In this document: one piece after another, positions 12,726-20,779 of the stretch
Layout of the letters: every line of letters starts with the position of its first letter
How positions within the stretch are numbered: position 1 is the first letter of the stretch
Assembly (NCBI GenBank): GCA_046733635.1
Contig: JBKPPO010000255.1
Coordinates: 1-21,606 of the forward strand
Direction of reading: 5' to 3'
Length of the DNA stretch: 21,606 bases
Source of the DNA: CADEED01 sp046733635
Lineage (GTDB): Bacteria > Pseudomonadota > Gammaproteobacteria > Steroidobacterales > Steroidobacteraceae
Translations under genes and position numbers: made by a program
The notes under the pieces: generated by a model
What the model saw: the letters and a program-made list of their open reading frames with translations, nothing else
Told to the model about the DNA's origin: nothing
Database searches by the model: none

Positions 12726-15021
12726 TATCGGATTGCTTCAGGGCCCGTCGAAGCCGCGTGGCGCCGTGCCCGTACCGCCGCTGCCGCAGGGTGCGACGGA
12801 CATCGCGGTCGCCCCCTCGGCGGAGAGGGTGGGCGCGGGCGAGGCTGGTGACGCCATCACCGTGCGTCCGCATGCCGCGGTAGTTAGCAGACCCGACGAG
12901 CCCGTGGCCGTGCTGAGCGCGCCGGTGCCGGTGGAAGAGGCGCCCGAGATCGAAGCGTCGCGATCGCCGATCGCAGATGAGCTGAATACGGGCGGGGAAG
13001 CGCCTGCGCCGGTGGTGGCGCCCGAACCTGCGGTTCAGCAGGACTCGTCGATCGCGCATGCGGCGGCGAACTTCCCTCTGGATGAGCCGGCCTCCCAGCC
13101 GGAGGCGCCGCCGCCAGTGCAAGCGCGTGAGACGGCGCCGGTCGTCGAGACGGAGCCTTTGGTCGAACCGGCGCCTTCAGTCGATCCGACGCCGCTCGCT
13201 GTCGAGCCTGCGCCGGCCGCCGAACCACCTACTGCCACCATCACGCCTATCCACTCCGCGCCGGCAGCGCCGTCGCCATCCGCAGGGCAGGGCAAGTTCA
13301 TCCCTCCTGACTCTCTCCGCACGGCACCGCCGCCGATCCGCCTCAGCGACCTCCTGTGGCTGGCGCTGGCCCTGATCGTCATCGTCGGCACGGGCCTGGG
13401 CATCCGCGATCCCTGGCCGGCCGACGAGCCGCGATTCGCTTCCCTCGCGCGCGACATGGCTCTGTCCGGTGAATGGCTGTTCCCGCGCGTCGGCGGCGAT
13501 CTCTATCAGGACAAACCACCGCTGTATTTCTGGCTGCTCACGCTGAGCTACCTGTTGCTCGGCTCGGTGAAGGCCTCGTTCCTCGTGCCCTCGTTCCTCG
13601 CCGCGGGCGGCATCCTGTTCCTGGTCTATGACTTCGGCCGCCGCACCGTCAGCCGCGAGACGGGGATCGCCGCCGCGGTGCTCGTCTTGTGCTCGCTGCA
13701 ATTCACCCTGGCGACGCGCGGCGCGCAGATCGACCCCACGCTCTGCCTGCTCACCACGTTCGCGCTGTACGCGCTCCTGCGGCATCTGCTGCTCGGCGAC
13801 GGCTGGCGCTGGTATGCCGCCGGAGGCTTCGCTGCAGGTCTCGGCGTGTTCACCAAGGGCGTGGGTTTCCTGCCCATGCTGCTGCTGGTCCCGTTCTTCG
13901 TGCTGCGCGGCTTCGGATGGAGGGGCCTCGCGACCGTGGACGCCGGCAAAGCCGGCTGGCGCTGGTGGCTCGCGCCGCTCGCGATGCTCGCCGCGGTCTC
14001 GCTGTGGTTCGTGCCCATGCTCATCGCCGTCGCGAATGCCGCGCCCGAGTACGCCGCGTATCGCGACGAGATCCTCTTCAAGCAGACCGTGGGCCGTTAC
14101 GCCGCGGCCTGGCATCACGTGAAGAGCTGGTACTACTTCCTCGTCGAGGTGATCCCGCCGCTCTGGCTGCCCTGGAGCCTGCTGCTGTTCTGGCTGGTGC
14201 CCCGCTACAAAGCCGCCCTCCAGGACCGCGACGCGCGTGTCTGGCTGCCGCTGAGCTGGGTACTGCTGGTCGTGCTGTTCTTCTCGATGAGCCCGGGCAA
14301 GCGCGGCATCTACATCCTGCCGGCGCTGCCCGCGCTCGCCATGGCTTCCTTGCCGCTGTTGCCGTCGGTGCTCGCTCGCCGCGGCGTGCGTATCGCAGGA
14401 TGGGTGCTCGCGATCGGATTCTTCCTGGCCGCGCTGGCGCTCGCCGTCGGCCATGCGGTGGGCGCGAAGTTCGCGGTGGAAGCGATCTCCGAAGCCAATC
14501 TCGACGGCGCCACCGCGCTGTATGTGTACCTGGCGCTGTGCGGTATCGGTCTGCTGATCGCCCGCGCGCGTCAGCCCCTCGCAGCCTGGCCCGTGGCGCT
14601 GGGCGCTCTGACCGTCACGTTCTCGTATTTCATCGCGCCCGCGATGAACGGCGAACGATCCGGCGGCGACTTCACCCGCGAGGCGCTGTCGCAGGTGAAG
14701 GCCGATGAGACGCTGGGCCTCGTGGCCTACAAGGAGCAGTTCCTGCTGTACCTCGACCGGCCGACGGTGAACTTCGGTCATCGACGCTGGCAGGAGGGGC
14801 CGCAGGAAGCCTTCGATGCGGCCGCCTGGCTCAATGCCGCGCCCGATCGGGTGCTGCTCGTGCCCGAGGATCAGATCAAGCCCTGCTTCGAAAGCAACGT
14901 CACCGAAGCGGGGCACGCGTCCCGGGATCATTGGTTCCTCGTGCGCGCTCCGGCCAGCGAGGCCTGCGCCGCCAAGGGCAATCTCGCGCGCGCGATTCCG
15001 TATCCCACCCGGCCACATTAG
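12718..15021 (+). CDS. ArnT-like GT39/GT83 integral membrane glycosyltransferase with long Pro/Ala-rich N-terminus
   Basis: A 767-residue protein. From about residue 208 it is a polytopic GT-C transferase resembling ArnT (aminoarabinose transferase): helix 1 (LLWLALALIVIVG), then the periplasmic loop with catalytic DEPRFASLARDM (Asp236, Glu237) and LYQDKPPLYFWL (Lys266). Around ten further helices and a C-terminal periplasmic domain follow. It would transfer a sugar from undecaprenyl phosphate to a lipid A-like acceptor on the periplasmic face. Residues 1-207 are low complexity, rich in Pro, Ala, Glu and Val, with no hydrophobic segment, so this part should lie in the cytoplasm. The ATG at 12718 overlaps the LAB_N stop; no strong internal start near residue 200 is seen, so the extension is probably real. 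It ends the operon. Confidence 0.87.
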   Translation: MPDIGLLQGPSKPRGAVPVPPLPQGATDIAVAPSAERVGAGEAGDAITVRPHAAVVSRPDEPVAVLSAPVPVEEAPEIEASRSPIADELNTGGEAPAPVVAPEPAVQQDSSIAHAAANFPLDEPASQPEAPPPVQARETAPVVETEPLVEPAPSVDPTPLAVEPAPAAEPPTATITPIHSAPAAPSPSAGQGKFIPPDSLRTAPPPIRLSDLLWLALALIVIVGTGLGIRDPWPADEPRFASLARDMALSGEWLFPRVGGDLYQDKPPLYFWLLTLSYLLLGSVKASFLVPSFLAAGGILFLVYDFGRRTVSRETGIAAAVLVLCSLQFTLATRGAQIDPTLCLLTTFALYALLRHLLLGDGWRWYAAGGFAAGLGVFTKGVGFLPMLLLVPFFVLRGFGWRGLATVDAGKAGWRWWLAPLAMLAAVSLWFVPMLIAVANAAPEYAAYRDEILFKQTVGRYAAAWHHVKSWYYFLVEVIPPLWLPWSLLLFWLVPRYKAALQDRDARVWLPLSWVLLVVLFFSMSPGKRGIYILPALPALAMASLPLLPSVLARRGVRIAGWVLAIGFFLAALALAVGHAVGAKFAVEAISEANLDGATALYVYLALCGIGLLIARARQPLAAWPVALGALTVTFSYFIAPAMNGERSGGDFTREALSQVKADETLGLVAYKEQFLLYLDRPTVNFGHRRWQEGPQEAFDAAAWLNAAPDRVLLVPEDQIKPCFESNVTEAGHASRDHWFLVRAPASEACAAKGNLARAIPYPTRPH

Positions 15022-15028
15022 TTATCCC

Positions 15029-15045
15029 GCGGACGTTATGTCCGC
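15029..15045 (+). terminator. Short hairpin after the ArnT-like gene
   Basis: GCGGAC (15029-15034), loop GTTAT, GTCCGC (15040-15045) is a perfect six-pair stem beginning eight bases after the stop codon. It has no U-rich tail, so terminator function is only possible. Confidence 0.35.
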
Positions 15046-15093
15046 TCGGCACGGGAAACTCGCCAACTTCTCCAAAGCCGACCTGCACTTAGC

Positions 15094-15130
15094 TTGTGTT
15101 CCTAAATCCTTGTGACAGAATGCGTCGCAA
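15094..15130 (+). promoter_or_regulatory. Candidate promoter and imperfect dyad upstream of the GGDEF-EAL gene
   Basis: TTGTGT (15094-15099), 16 bp, CAGAAT (15116-15121) is a weak to moderate sigma-70-like pair. Overlapping it, TTGTGAC (15110-15116) and GTCGCAA (15124-15130) form an inverted repeat with one mismatch and a seven-base spacer, which could be an operator covering the -10 box. Confidence 0.3.
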
Positions 15131-15134
15131 CTTT

Positions 15135-15197
15135 GGGAGGAGTCAGGCGTTGGAATCTGTGGTTCGCGTCTCCGCGACCCTGGGTCATCGGCGCTAG
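15135..15197 (+). other. Strong Shine-Dalgarno sequence with a 15-codon leader frame
   Basis: GGGAGGAG (15135-15142) is the strongest ribosome binding sequence I noticed in the window. Seven bases later a TTG (15150) opens a frame of 15 codons (Met-Glu-Ser-Val-Val-Arg-Val-Ser-Ala-Thr-Leu-Gly-His-Arg-Arg) ending at TAG 15195-15197. This frame is the same as that of the GGDEF-EAL gene, whose GTG starts 12 bases further on and lacks a well-spaced Shine-Dalgarno sequence. It may be a leader peptide that feeds ribosomes to the main gene, or an old start cut off by a stop codon. Confidence 0.35.
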
Positions 15198-15209
15198 CGT
15201 CCAAGAAGA

Positions 15210-17882
15210 GTGGCTCAAGCACCTGAAAATCCTGAACTGACCGCATCCGACGTGTTCTCGACCGGCGTGTGGTCGGCGCGTGGGGGCAAGCCGACGCTCG
15301 GCGTCGACATCGCCTGCACGAAGATCTCCATCGATCTGCAGAACCTCCGGCGCGGAAACGTCGAGCCGGTGATCCGCGAAAGCCTGGATTCGCTGCGCGA
15401 CTCCACGGGAGTCGACACCGCCTTCGTCTGGTTGTTCGCCGCCGACGGCGCGAGCATCGAAGAGGTCCATGCCGCGCACGGCGCGCTCGCCCAGTGCCGC
15501 GTCGAAGCCTGGCGCGGCGTCACGCTCGAGACCTACCCCTGGCTCGCCAATCGCCTCGAACATCTGCGCCTCACGGAGATCCGTGACAGTGCCGCGCCCA
15601 AGCGCGATCAGCAGCTCGAGGCGCATCGCCTCGCGGAACTGCAGATCGGCTCGGTGTTGCTGATCTCGCTCCGCGTGAACAATCAGCCCGCCGGCATCCT
15701 CGGCCTCGCCAACGCGCTGCCGCGCGGCGCCTGGGACGTGAACCTGCAGCTCCTGCTCAAACTGCTGGGCAATTCGCTGGCGACCGGCCTCGAGAAGCTG
15801 CGCATCGAGGCGCGGCTGCGCAAGCTCGAAGAGCGCCTGGAATTGGCGCAGGGCGCGGCGAACGACGGTCTCTGGGACTTCGACATCGAGAGCAACGAAG
15901 TCCATTTCTCGCCGCGCTGGAAGCAGATGCTGGGTTATCCAGCGGATGCGCAGCTCGATTCGCCGGACTGGCGCAGCCTCGTGCACCCGGAAGACATGTC
16001 GCGCGTGCAGAGTGCGATCCGCGATCACGTGGCCGGCAAGTCGCCGATCTTCGAAAGCGTGCATCGCATGAAGCACCGCAACGGCGACTGGCGCTGGGTG
16101 GTCAGTCGCGCCAAGGCGCGTGTGGACGAACACGGGCGCCTGCTGCGCCTGGTGGGTGTCGAGCTCGACATCACCGAACGCAAGCTCTACGAAGAAGCGC
16201 TGTTCCGCGAGAAGGAGAGCGCGCAGATCACCTTGCAGTCCATCGGTGACGGCGTGATCACCACGGATGCGAACAGCACCGTCGACTACATCAATCCCGT
16301 GGCCGAGCAGCTCACGGGCTGGCGCCTCGAAGACGCGATGGGCCGGCCCATCGAAGAGATCTACCGCGCGTTCCACGAAGAGACCTGCGAGCCGCTCGAG
16401 AATCCCCTGAGTGTGTCGATCCGCCGCACGCGTCCGGTCAAGTCCGTGCGCCCGATGTTGCTGATCCGTCGCGATGGCAATGAGCTGTATGTGGAAAGCA
16501 CCGCGGCCCCGATCCGCGACGGCGCGGGCGCCGTATCGGGTGGCGTGCTCGTGTTCCACGACGTGACCGAATCGCGCGAGCTCAATCGCCGCCTGTCGTA
16601 TCACGCGTCGCATGACCTGCTGACCGGCCTCGTGAATCGCCGCGAGTTCGAAAGCCGCATCGAGCGCTCGCTGAAGAGCGCCAAGGCGCGCGAGTCGAGC
16701 TACGCGCTCTGTTACCTCGACATCGACCAGTTCAAGATCATCAACGACACTTGCGGCCATTCCGCGGGCGACGTGTTGCTGGGGCAGGTGGGCGCGCTGC
16801 TCAAGTCGAAGGTCCGCTGGCGCGACACGCTGGCGCGCCTCGGTGGCGACGAGTTCGGCATCCTGCTGGAAGCGTGCTCGCTCGACGAAGCGCTGCGCAC
16901 CGCCGAAGTGCTGCGCGAGGCCGTGCGCAATTTCCGTTTCACCTGGGAAGACCGCGTGTTCCGTCTCGGCGCCTCGGTGGGCGTGGTGCCCATCTCCGCA
17001 GAAAACGAAGACGTGGCCTCGATCATCTCCGCCGCGGACAGCGCCTGCGCGGCCGCCAAGGAGTCCGGCCGCAATCGCGTGCACAGCTTCGCCGAGAACG
17101 ACATCGAGCTCATGCGCCGCCGCCGCGAGATGCAGTGGGCCGCGCGCATCAACGCCGCGCTGGAAGAGGGGCGATTCGAGCTGTATCGCATGCAGATCCA
17201 GCCGCTGCAGCGGAACGAGCCCGGCCAGCACTACGAACTGCTGCTGCGCATGCGCGATGAATCCGGCCGCATGGTCTCGCCGGACAACTTCATCGCCGCC
17301 GCCGAACGTTACGGCCTCACGCCCGCGATCGACCGCTGGGTCATCGAAGCCGCGCTGCGCTGGCTCGTGAGCGAAGCCGACGAGCGCGAGAAGCTCGCCA
17401 TGTGTTCGATCAATCTCTCTGGCCAGAGCCTGGGCGACGACAAGTTCCTGCCTTTTGTCATCGAGCAGTTCCAGAAAAGCGGCATCGACGCGTCGAAGAT
17501 CTGCTTCGAGATCACCGAGACCGCGGCCGTCGCGAGCTTCTCGCAGGCCAACCGCTTCATCCAGGCGCTGCGCGAGCTAGGCTGCCGTTTCGCGCTCGAC
17601 GACTTCGGCACCGGGCTTTCCTCGTTCGGTTACCTCAAGCACTTCCCCGTCGATTTCCTCAAGATCGACGGCTCGTTCGTGCGCGAGATCCTGCACGACC
17701 CCATCGATCGCGAGATGGTGCGATCGATCAACGAAATCGGTCATCTCACCGGCAAGAAGACCATCGCCGAGTTCGCCGAGAACGCCGAGATCATCCAGAT
17801 GCTCACGTCGCTGGGCGTCGATTACGCGCAGGGCTACGGCATCGCGCAGCCGCAGCGCGTCCTCAAGGCCGTCAACGCCTGA
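15210..17882 (+). CDS. GAF-PAS-PAS-GGDEF-EAL c-di-GMP synthase/phosphodiesterase
   Basis: An 890-residue cytosolic signalling protein. Order: GAF-like sensor (about 35-200), coiled linker, PAS (about 210-325, ending VGVELDITERK), PAS (about 335-455, ending VFHDVTESRELNRRL), GGDEF (about 460-625) and EAL (about 640-885). The cyclase motif GGDEF is intact at 545-549, with the inhibitory I-site RWRD at 536-539. The EAL domain keeps its catalytic residues: ELL at 676-678, SINLSG, FEITET, DDFGTG (Asp797, Asp798), LKIDGSF, the AEFAE motif and QGYG. It could therefore both make and break c-di-GMP under sensory control. No transmembrane segment is seen. The GTG start has only a poorly placed AAGAAG upstream; see the leader frame before it. 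There is no co-directed partner within the same operon. It is unlike the degenerate EAL protein at 4583. Confidence 0.92.
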   Translation: MAQAPENPELTASDVFSTGVWSARGGKPTLGVDIACTKISIDLQNLRRGNVEPVIRESLDSLRDSTGVDTAFVWLFAADGASIEEVHAAHGALAQCRVEAWRGVTLETYPWLANRLEHLRLTEIRDSAAPKRDQQLEAHRLAELQIGSVLLISLRVNNQPAGILGLANALPRGAWDVNLQLLLKLLGNSLATGLEKLRIEARLRKLEERLELAQGAANDGLWDFDIESNEVHFSPRWKQMLGYPADAQLDSPDWRSLVHPEDMSRVQSAIRDHVAGKSPIFESVHRMKHRNGDWRWVVSRAKARVDEHGRLLRLVGVELDITERKLYEEALFREKESAQITLQSIGDGVITTDANSTVDYINPVAEQLTGWRLEDAMGRPIEEIYRAFHEETCEPLENPLSVSIRRTRPVKSVRPMLLIRRDGNELYVESTAAPIRDGAGAVSGGVLVFHDVTESRELNRRLSYHASHDLLTGLVNRREFESRIERSLKSAKARESSYALCYLDIDQFKIINDTCGHSAGDVLLGQVGALLKSKVRWRDTLARLGGDEFGILLEACSLDEALRTAEVLREAVRNFRFTWEDRVFRLGASVGVVPISAENEDVASIISAADSACAAAKESGRNRVHSFAENDIELMRRRREMQWAARINAALEEGRFELYRMQIQPLQRNEPGQHYELLLRMRDESGRMVSPDNFIAAAERYGLTPAIDRWVIEAALRWLVSEADEREKLAMCSINLSGQSLGDDKFLPFVIEQFQKSGIDASKICFEITETAAVASFSQANRFIQALRELGCRFALDDFGTGLSSFGYLKHFPVDFLKIDGSFVREILHDPIDREMVRSINEIGHLTGKKTIAEFAENAEIIQMLTSLGVDYAQGYGIAQPQRVLKAVNA

Positions 17883-17887
17883 GAATT

Positions 17888-17921
17888 GGGGTCACTCCCC
17901 ATTTGCTAGCAAAAGGGGTCA
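17888..17921. repeat. GGGGTCA direct repeats with a small inverted repeat
   Basis: GGGGTCA occurs at 17888-17894 and again at 17915-17921. The first copy runs into CCCC (17897-17900), making a TGGGG-TCACT-CCCCA stem, and the second continues as GGGGTCAGACC. The latter resembles a dispersed palindromic motif seen in intergenic regions of many proteobacteria. This may be a remnant of such an element or a weak terminator for the GGDEF-EAL gene. Confidence 0.3.
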
Positions 17922-17936
17922 GACCTCCCGCTGGCG

Positions 17937-17959
17937 TATGATCCCCCGCCACAAGGGGG
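17937..17959 (+). promoter_or_regulatory. Candidate -10 box and ribosome binding site of the GH95 operon
   Basis: TATGAT (17937-17942; five of six matches to TATAAT) has no clear -35 hexamer. AAGGGGG (17953-17959) four bases before the ATG at 17964 is a usable Shine-Dalgarno sequence. CCCCC (17943-17947) could pair with GGGGG (17955-17959), but only if transcription starts upstream of the -10 box shown. Confidence 0.35.
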
Positions 17960-17963
17960 TTCC

Positions 17964-20360
17964 ATGTTCCGAGTCTCGCGACTGACCGCGGCCGCGTGTG
18001 CGCTGGCGTTGATCCCGCCGGCCTTCACACAGACTACCGCCAATCTACTCTGGTACGGCGAGCCCGCCACCGATTGGGAGAAGGAAGCCCTGCCCATCGG
18101 CAACGGACGCATGGGCGCGATGGTGTTCGGCGGTGTGGAGTCCGAGCGGCTGCAGGTCGCGGAGAAAACCCTGTGGACCGGCGGTCCTGGTACGGAAGGC
18201 GGCTACGACTACGGCTTGCCCGCGCAATCGCAGGCCGATCTCATGCGGTCCGTCGGCCAACAACTGTTCGACCAGCCGCTCGACCCGGAGCCGCTGGCCA
18301 AGCAGCTTGGCCGCAAGATGCACAACTACGGCGACTACCAGAGCTTCGGCGATCTGATCATCGACTCCATTGCGCCGGCCGATGCGGTCGAGGTGAGCGA
18401 TTACCGCCGTGAGCTCGACCTCGACGCCGGTACCGCTCGCGTGAAATACAAACAGGGCAACGTGGGCTTTCGCCGCGACTACTTCGTGTCGTATCCGGAC
18501 CAGGTGCTCGTCGGCCGCTGGTACGCGACCGGCCGACAGAAGATGAAGCTGCGCTACCAGGTCCCCGACAACCGTAGCGCGGATATGAAAGTGAGCCAGG
18601 GACGCATCCAGATCTCGGGTGCGCTCCAATCCAACGGCCTGAAGTACGCCGTGGATCTGCGCGTGGTTCCCGAATGCGGTTCAGTGACCACGGAAGGCGA
18701 GTCGCTCGTGGTGGAGAGCGATTGCGCGATCACGTTCACGCTGGCCGCGCGCACGAACTATCGGCTTTCCTATCCTGATTACCGATCGACGCTGGATCCG
18801 GCCGCAGCGGCGGCCAAGGACCAGCAGGCCATCAACGGCCGCAAGTTCGGGTCGCTGAATCTGACGCATCTCGATGATCACCAGGCGTTGTTCCGCCGCG
18901 CGACGCTGGAACTCGCGCCCGGCGCGAGCAAGCTCCCCACCGACAAGCTGCGCGAGCAATACGGCAGCGGCAATGCGCAGGCGGACCGCCAGCTCGAGCA
19001 GCTCTACTTCCAGTACGGCCGATATCTGTTGATGGGTTCTTCTCGCGCCGGATCGCTGCCGGCCAACCTTCAGGGCGTGTGGAATCACTACGCCACGCCG
19101 CCCTGGAATTCCGACTACCACGTCAACATCAACCTGCAGATGAACTACTGGCCCGCGGAGATGGCGAACCTCGCCGACACCGCGCTGCCGCTGTTCGATT
19201 TCGTCGAGGCGCTCACCGTGCCCGGCAAACTCTCGGCGCAGAAATACTTCGGGGCCCGGGGCTGGACGCTGTTCCTCAACACGAACATCTGGGGTTACGT
19301 CGGCCCCATCGACTGGCCCACGGCTTTCTGGCAGCCCGAAGCCAATGCCTGGCTCGCGCAGCACCTGCACGAGCACTATCTATTCAGCCGGGATGCCGCC
19401 TTCCTGAGGAAGCGCGCCTGGCCCGTGATGAAGGGCGCGGCGGAGTTCTGGCTGGATGCGCTCGTCGTGGACCCGCGCGATGGCAAACTCGTCGTCACGC
19501 CCAGCTACTCGCCCGAACACGGACCGTTCACGGCCGGCGCGGCCATGTCCCAGCAGATCGTCGCGGACCTGTTCGTCCGCACGGCGGACGCCGCGAGGAT
19601 CGTCGGCGACAAGGCCTTCGGCGCTCGAATGGAGGATGCGCTGGAACGGCTCGATCGCGGATTACGCATCGGTTCCTGGGGCCAGTTGCAGGAATGGAAG
19701 GCGGATCTCGACGACGCCAGGAGCGACCATCGCCACGTCTCGCATCTGTTCGCGCTGCACCCGGGCAACGCCATCGACGTGGTCAAACGACCCGAGCTCG
19801 CGGCCGCGGCGCGCAAGACGCTGGATGCACGCGGCGATGCGAGCACGGGCTGGAGCCGCGCATGGAAAGTGAATTTCTGGGCGCGACTGCTCGACGGCGA
19901 CCGGGCGCACAAGCTGCTCGTGGGTCTCATTCGCGACAGCACGCTGCCCAATCTCTGGGACACGCATCCGCCGTTCCAGATCGACGGCAACTTCGGCGCC
20001 ACGGCCGGCATCGTCGAGATGCTGCTCCAGAGCCAGCATGGCGAGCTGCACATCCTGCCCGCGCTTCCGAGAGACTGGCCCAAGGGCCGCGTGAGCGGCC
20101 TTCGCGCACGAGGCAACGTGACGGTCTCGATCGACTGGGACAACTGCGGCGCGAACCGCATCGTGCTCGAGACCGGGAGCGACGGACCAGTCACGGTGCG
20201 ATCGCCGCTGTTCGAGCAGCCCCATGACGTCGCGTTCGAGAAGTCCCACAAGCCGAAGTCGCTGGCTGCCGAAGGGCAAACGCTCACCTTCCACGCGCGA
20301 GCCGGTGGCGTGTACACGTTGACTCGCGACGAAGCCGTACCATGCGGTGCTTCGGGATGA
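17964..20360 (+). CDS. Secreted GH95 glycoside hydrolase (alpha-L-fucosidase family)
   Basis: A 798-residue GH95 enzyme. The N-terminus MFRVSRLTAAACALALIPPAFTQ is a signal peptide, so it is exported. An N-terminal beta domain beginning LLWYGEPATDWEKEALPIGNGRMGAMVFGG is the family signature. The (alpha/alpha)6 catalytic barrel contains YHVNINLQMNYWPAEM (Asn388 and Asn390), TPSYSPEHG (Glu518, expected general acid) and FQIDGNFGATAGIVEML (Asp674). A C-terminal beta domain has the LPALPRDWPKGRVSGLRARG segment. By comparison with Bifidobacterium AfcA these residues are those used for inverting hydrolysis of alpha-1,2-linked fucose; some GH95 members prefer L-galactose, so the sugar is not certain. 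The length is close to the family norm. Likely substrates are plant or host glycans such as xyloglucan side chains. It heads a four-gene overlapping unit. Confidence 0.92.
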   Translation: MFRVSRLTAAACALALIPPAFTQTTANLLWYGEPATDWEKEALPIGNGRMGAMVFGGVESERLQVAEKTLWTGGPGTEGGYDYGLPAQSQADLMRSVGQQLFDQPLDPEPLAKQLGRKMHNYGDYQSFGDLIIDSIAPADAVEVSDYRRELDLDAGTARVKYKQGNVGFRRDYFVSYPDQVLVGRWYATGRQKMKLRYQVPDNRSADMKVSQGRIQISGALQSNGLKYAVDLRVVPECGSVTTEGESLVVESDCAITFTLAARTNYRLSYPDYRSTLDPAAAAAKDQQAINGRKFGSLNLTHLDDHQALFRRATLELAPGASKLPTDKLREQYGSGNAQADRQLEQLYFQYGRYLLMGSSRAGSLPANLQGVWNHYATPPWNSDYHVNINLQMNYWPAEMANLADTALPLFDFVEALTVPGKLSAQKYFGARGWTLFLNTNIWGYVGPIDWPTAFWQPEANAWLAQHLHEHYLFSRDAAFLRKRAWPVMKGAAEFWLDALVVDPRDGKLVVTPSYSPEHGPFTAGAAMSQQIVADLFVRTADAARIVGDKAFGARMEDALERLDRGLRIGSWGQLQEWKADLDDARSDHRHVSHLFALHPGNAIDVVKRPELAAAARKTLDARGDASTGWSRAWKVNFWARLLDGDRAHKLLVGLIRDSTLPNLWDTHPPFQIDGNFGATAGIVEMLLQSQHGELHILPALPRDWPKGRVSGLRARGNVTVSIDWDNCGANRIVLETGSDGPVTVRSPLFEQPHDVAFEKSHKPKSLAAEGQTLTFHARAGGVYTLTRDEAVPCGASG

Positions 20361-20779
20361 TCATCGAGGGAAGCTGCCACTGCGGAAACATCCGTTTCGA
20401 GCTCACGTGGTTGCCGGATCCCATCGAAATCCCGGCGCGCGCCTGCGGCTGCTCGTTCTGCGTGAAACACGGCGGCGTGTGGACCTCGAATCCCGCGGGC
20501 AAGCTCCGCGTGACCGTTCGCGATCGCGCGAACACCGCGCGTTACGAATTCGGGACGAAAACCGCGCAGTTCCATATCTGCACCGCTTGCGGCATCGTTC
20601 CCGTCGTCACCAGCGAAATCCAGGGGCGCACGTATGCCGTGGTCAGCGTGAATGCCTTCGACCACATTCCGCCGGGCCAGCTCCGGCATTCCCCGGCGTC
20701 GTTCGATGGTGAAAGTGAAGGCGACCGTCTCTCGCGGCGCCAGCGAAACTGGATAGGCGACGTGGAGTTCGATCGATGA
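20357..20779 (+). CDS. GFA/CENP-V family zinc protein
   Basis: About 140 residues from the ATG at 20357, which overlaps the GH95 stop (ATGA, 20357-20360). An ATG at 20342 would add five residues. The GFA (glutathione-dependent formaldehyde-activating, DUF636) fold is indicated by its Cys sets: CHC (residues 7-9), C-C--C at 30, 32 and 35 (ACGCSFC), and CTAC (75-78), which bind two zinc ions. NAF near residue 104 fits the conserved C-terminal part. Most family members have no proven reaction and the original formaldehyde role is disputed. Coupling to a fucosidase gene does not suggest a specific function. Its own stop overlaps the next start (ATGA, 20776-20779). Confidence 0.88.
   Translation: MIIEGSCHCGNIRFELTWLPDPIEIPARACGCSFCVKHGGVWTSNPAGKLRVTVRDRANTARYEFGTKTAQFHICTACGIVPVVTSEIQGRTYAVVSVNAFDHIPPGQLRHSPASFDGESEGDRLSRRQRNWIGDVEFDR

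Noticed and set aside
13177..15018. 613-codon minus-strand frame opposite the ArnT-like gene
   Set aside because: Low-complexity Arg/Glu/Gln/His-rich product; the plus strand encodes the recognisable membrane enzyme.
15102..17231. 709-codon open frame on the minus strand opposite the GGDEF-EAL gene
   Set aside because: It is antisense to a gene with clear domains and catalytic motifs, and its translation is His/Arg/Ala-rich with no family features, as expected from GC-rich third positions.
17943..17959. CCCCC/GGGGG hairpin hiding the GH95 ribosome binding site (RNA thermometer idea)
   Set aside because: If the TATGAT box at 17937-17942 is the -10, transcription starts after the CCCCC arm, so the RNA would not contain the stem. 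It is worth reviving only if a start site further upstream is mapped.
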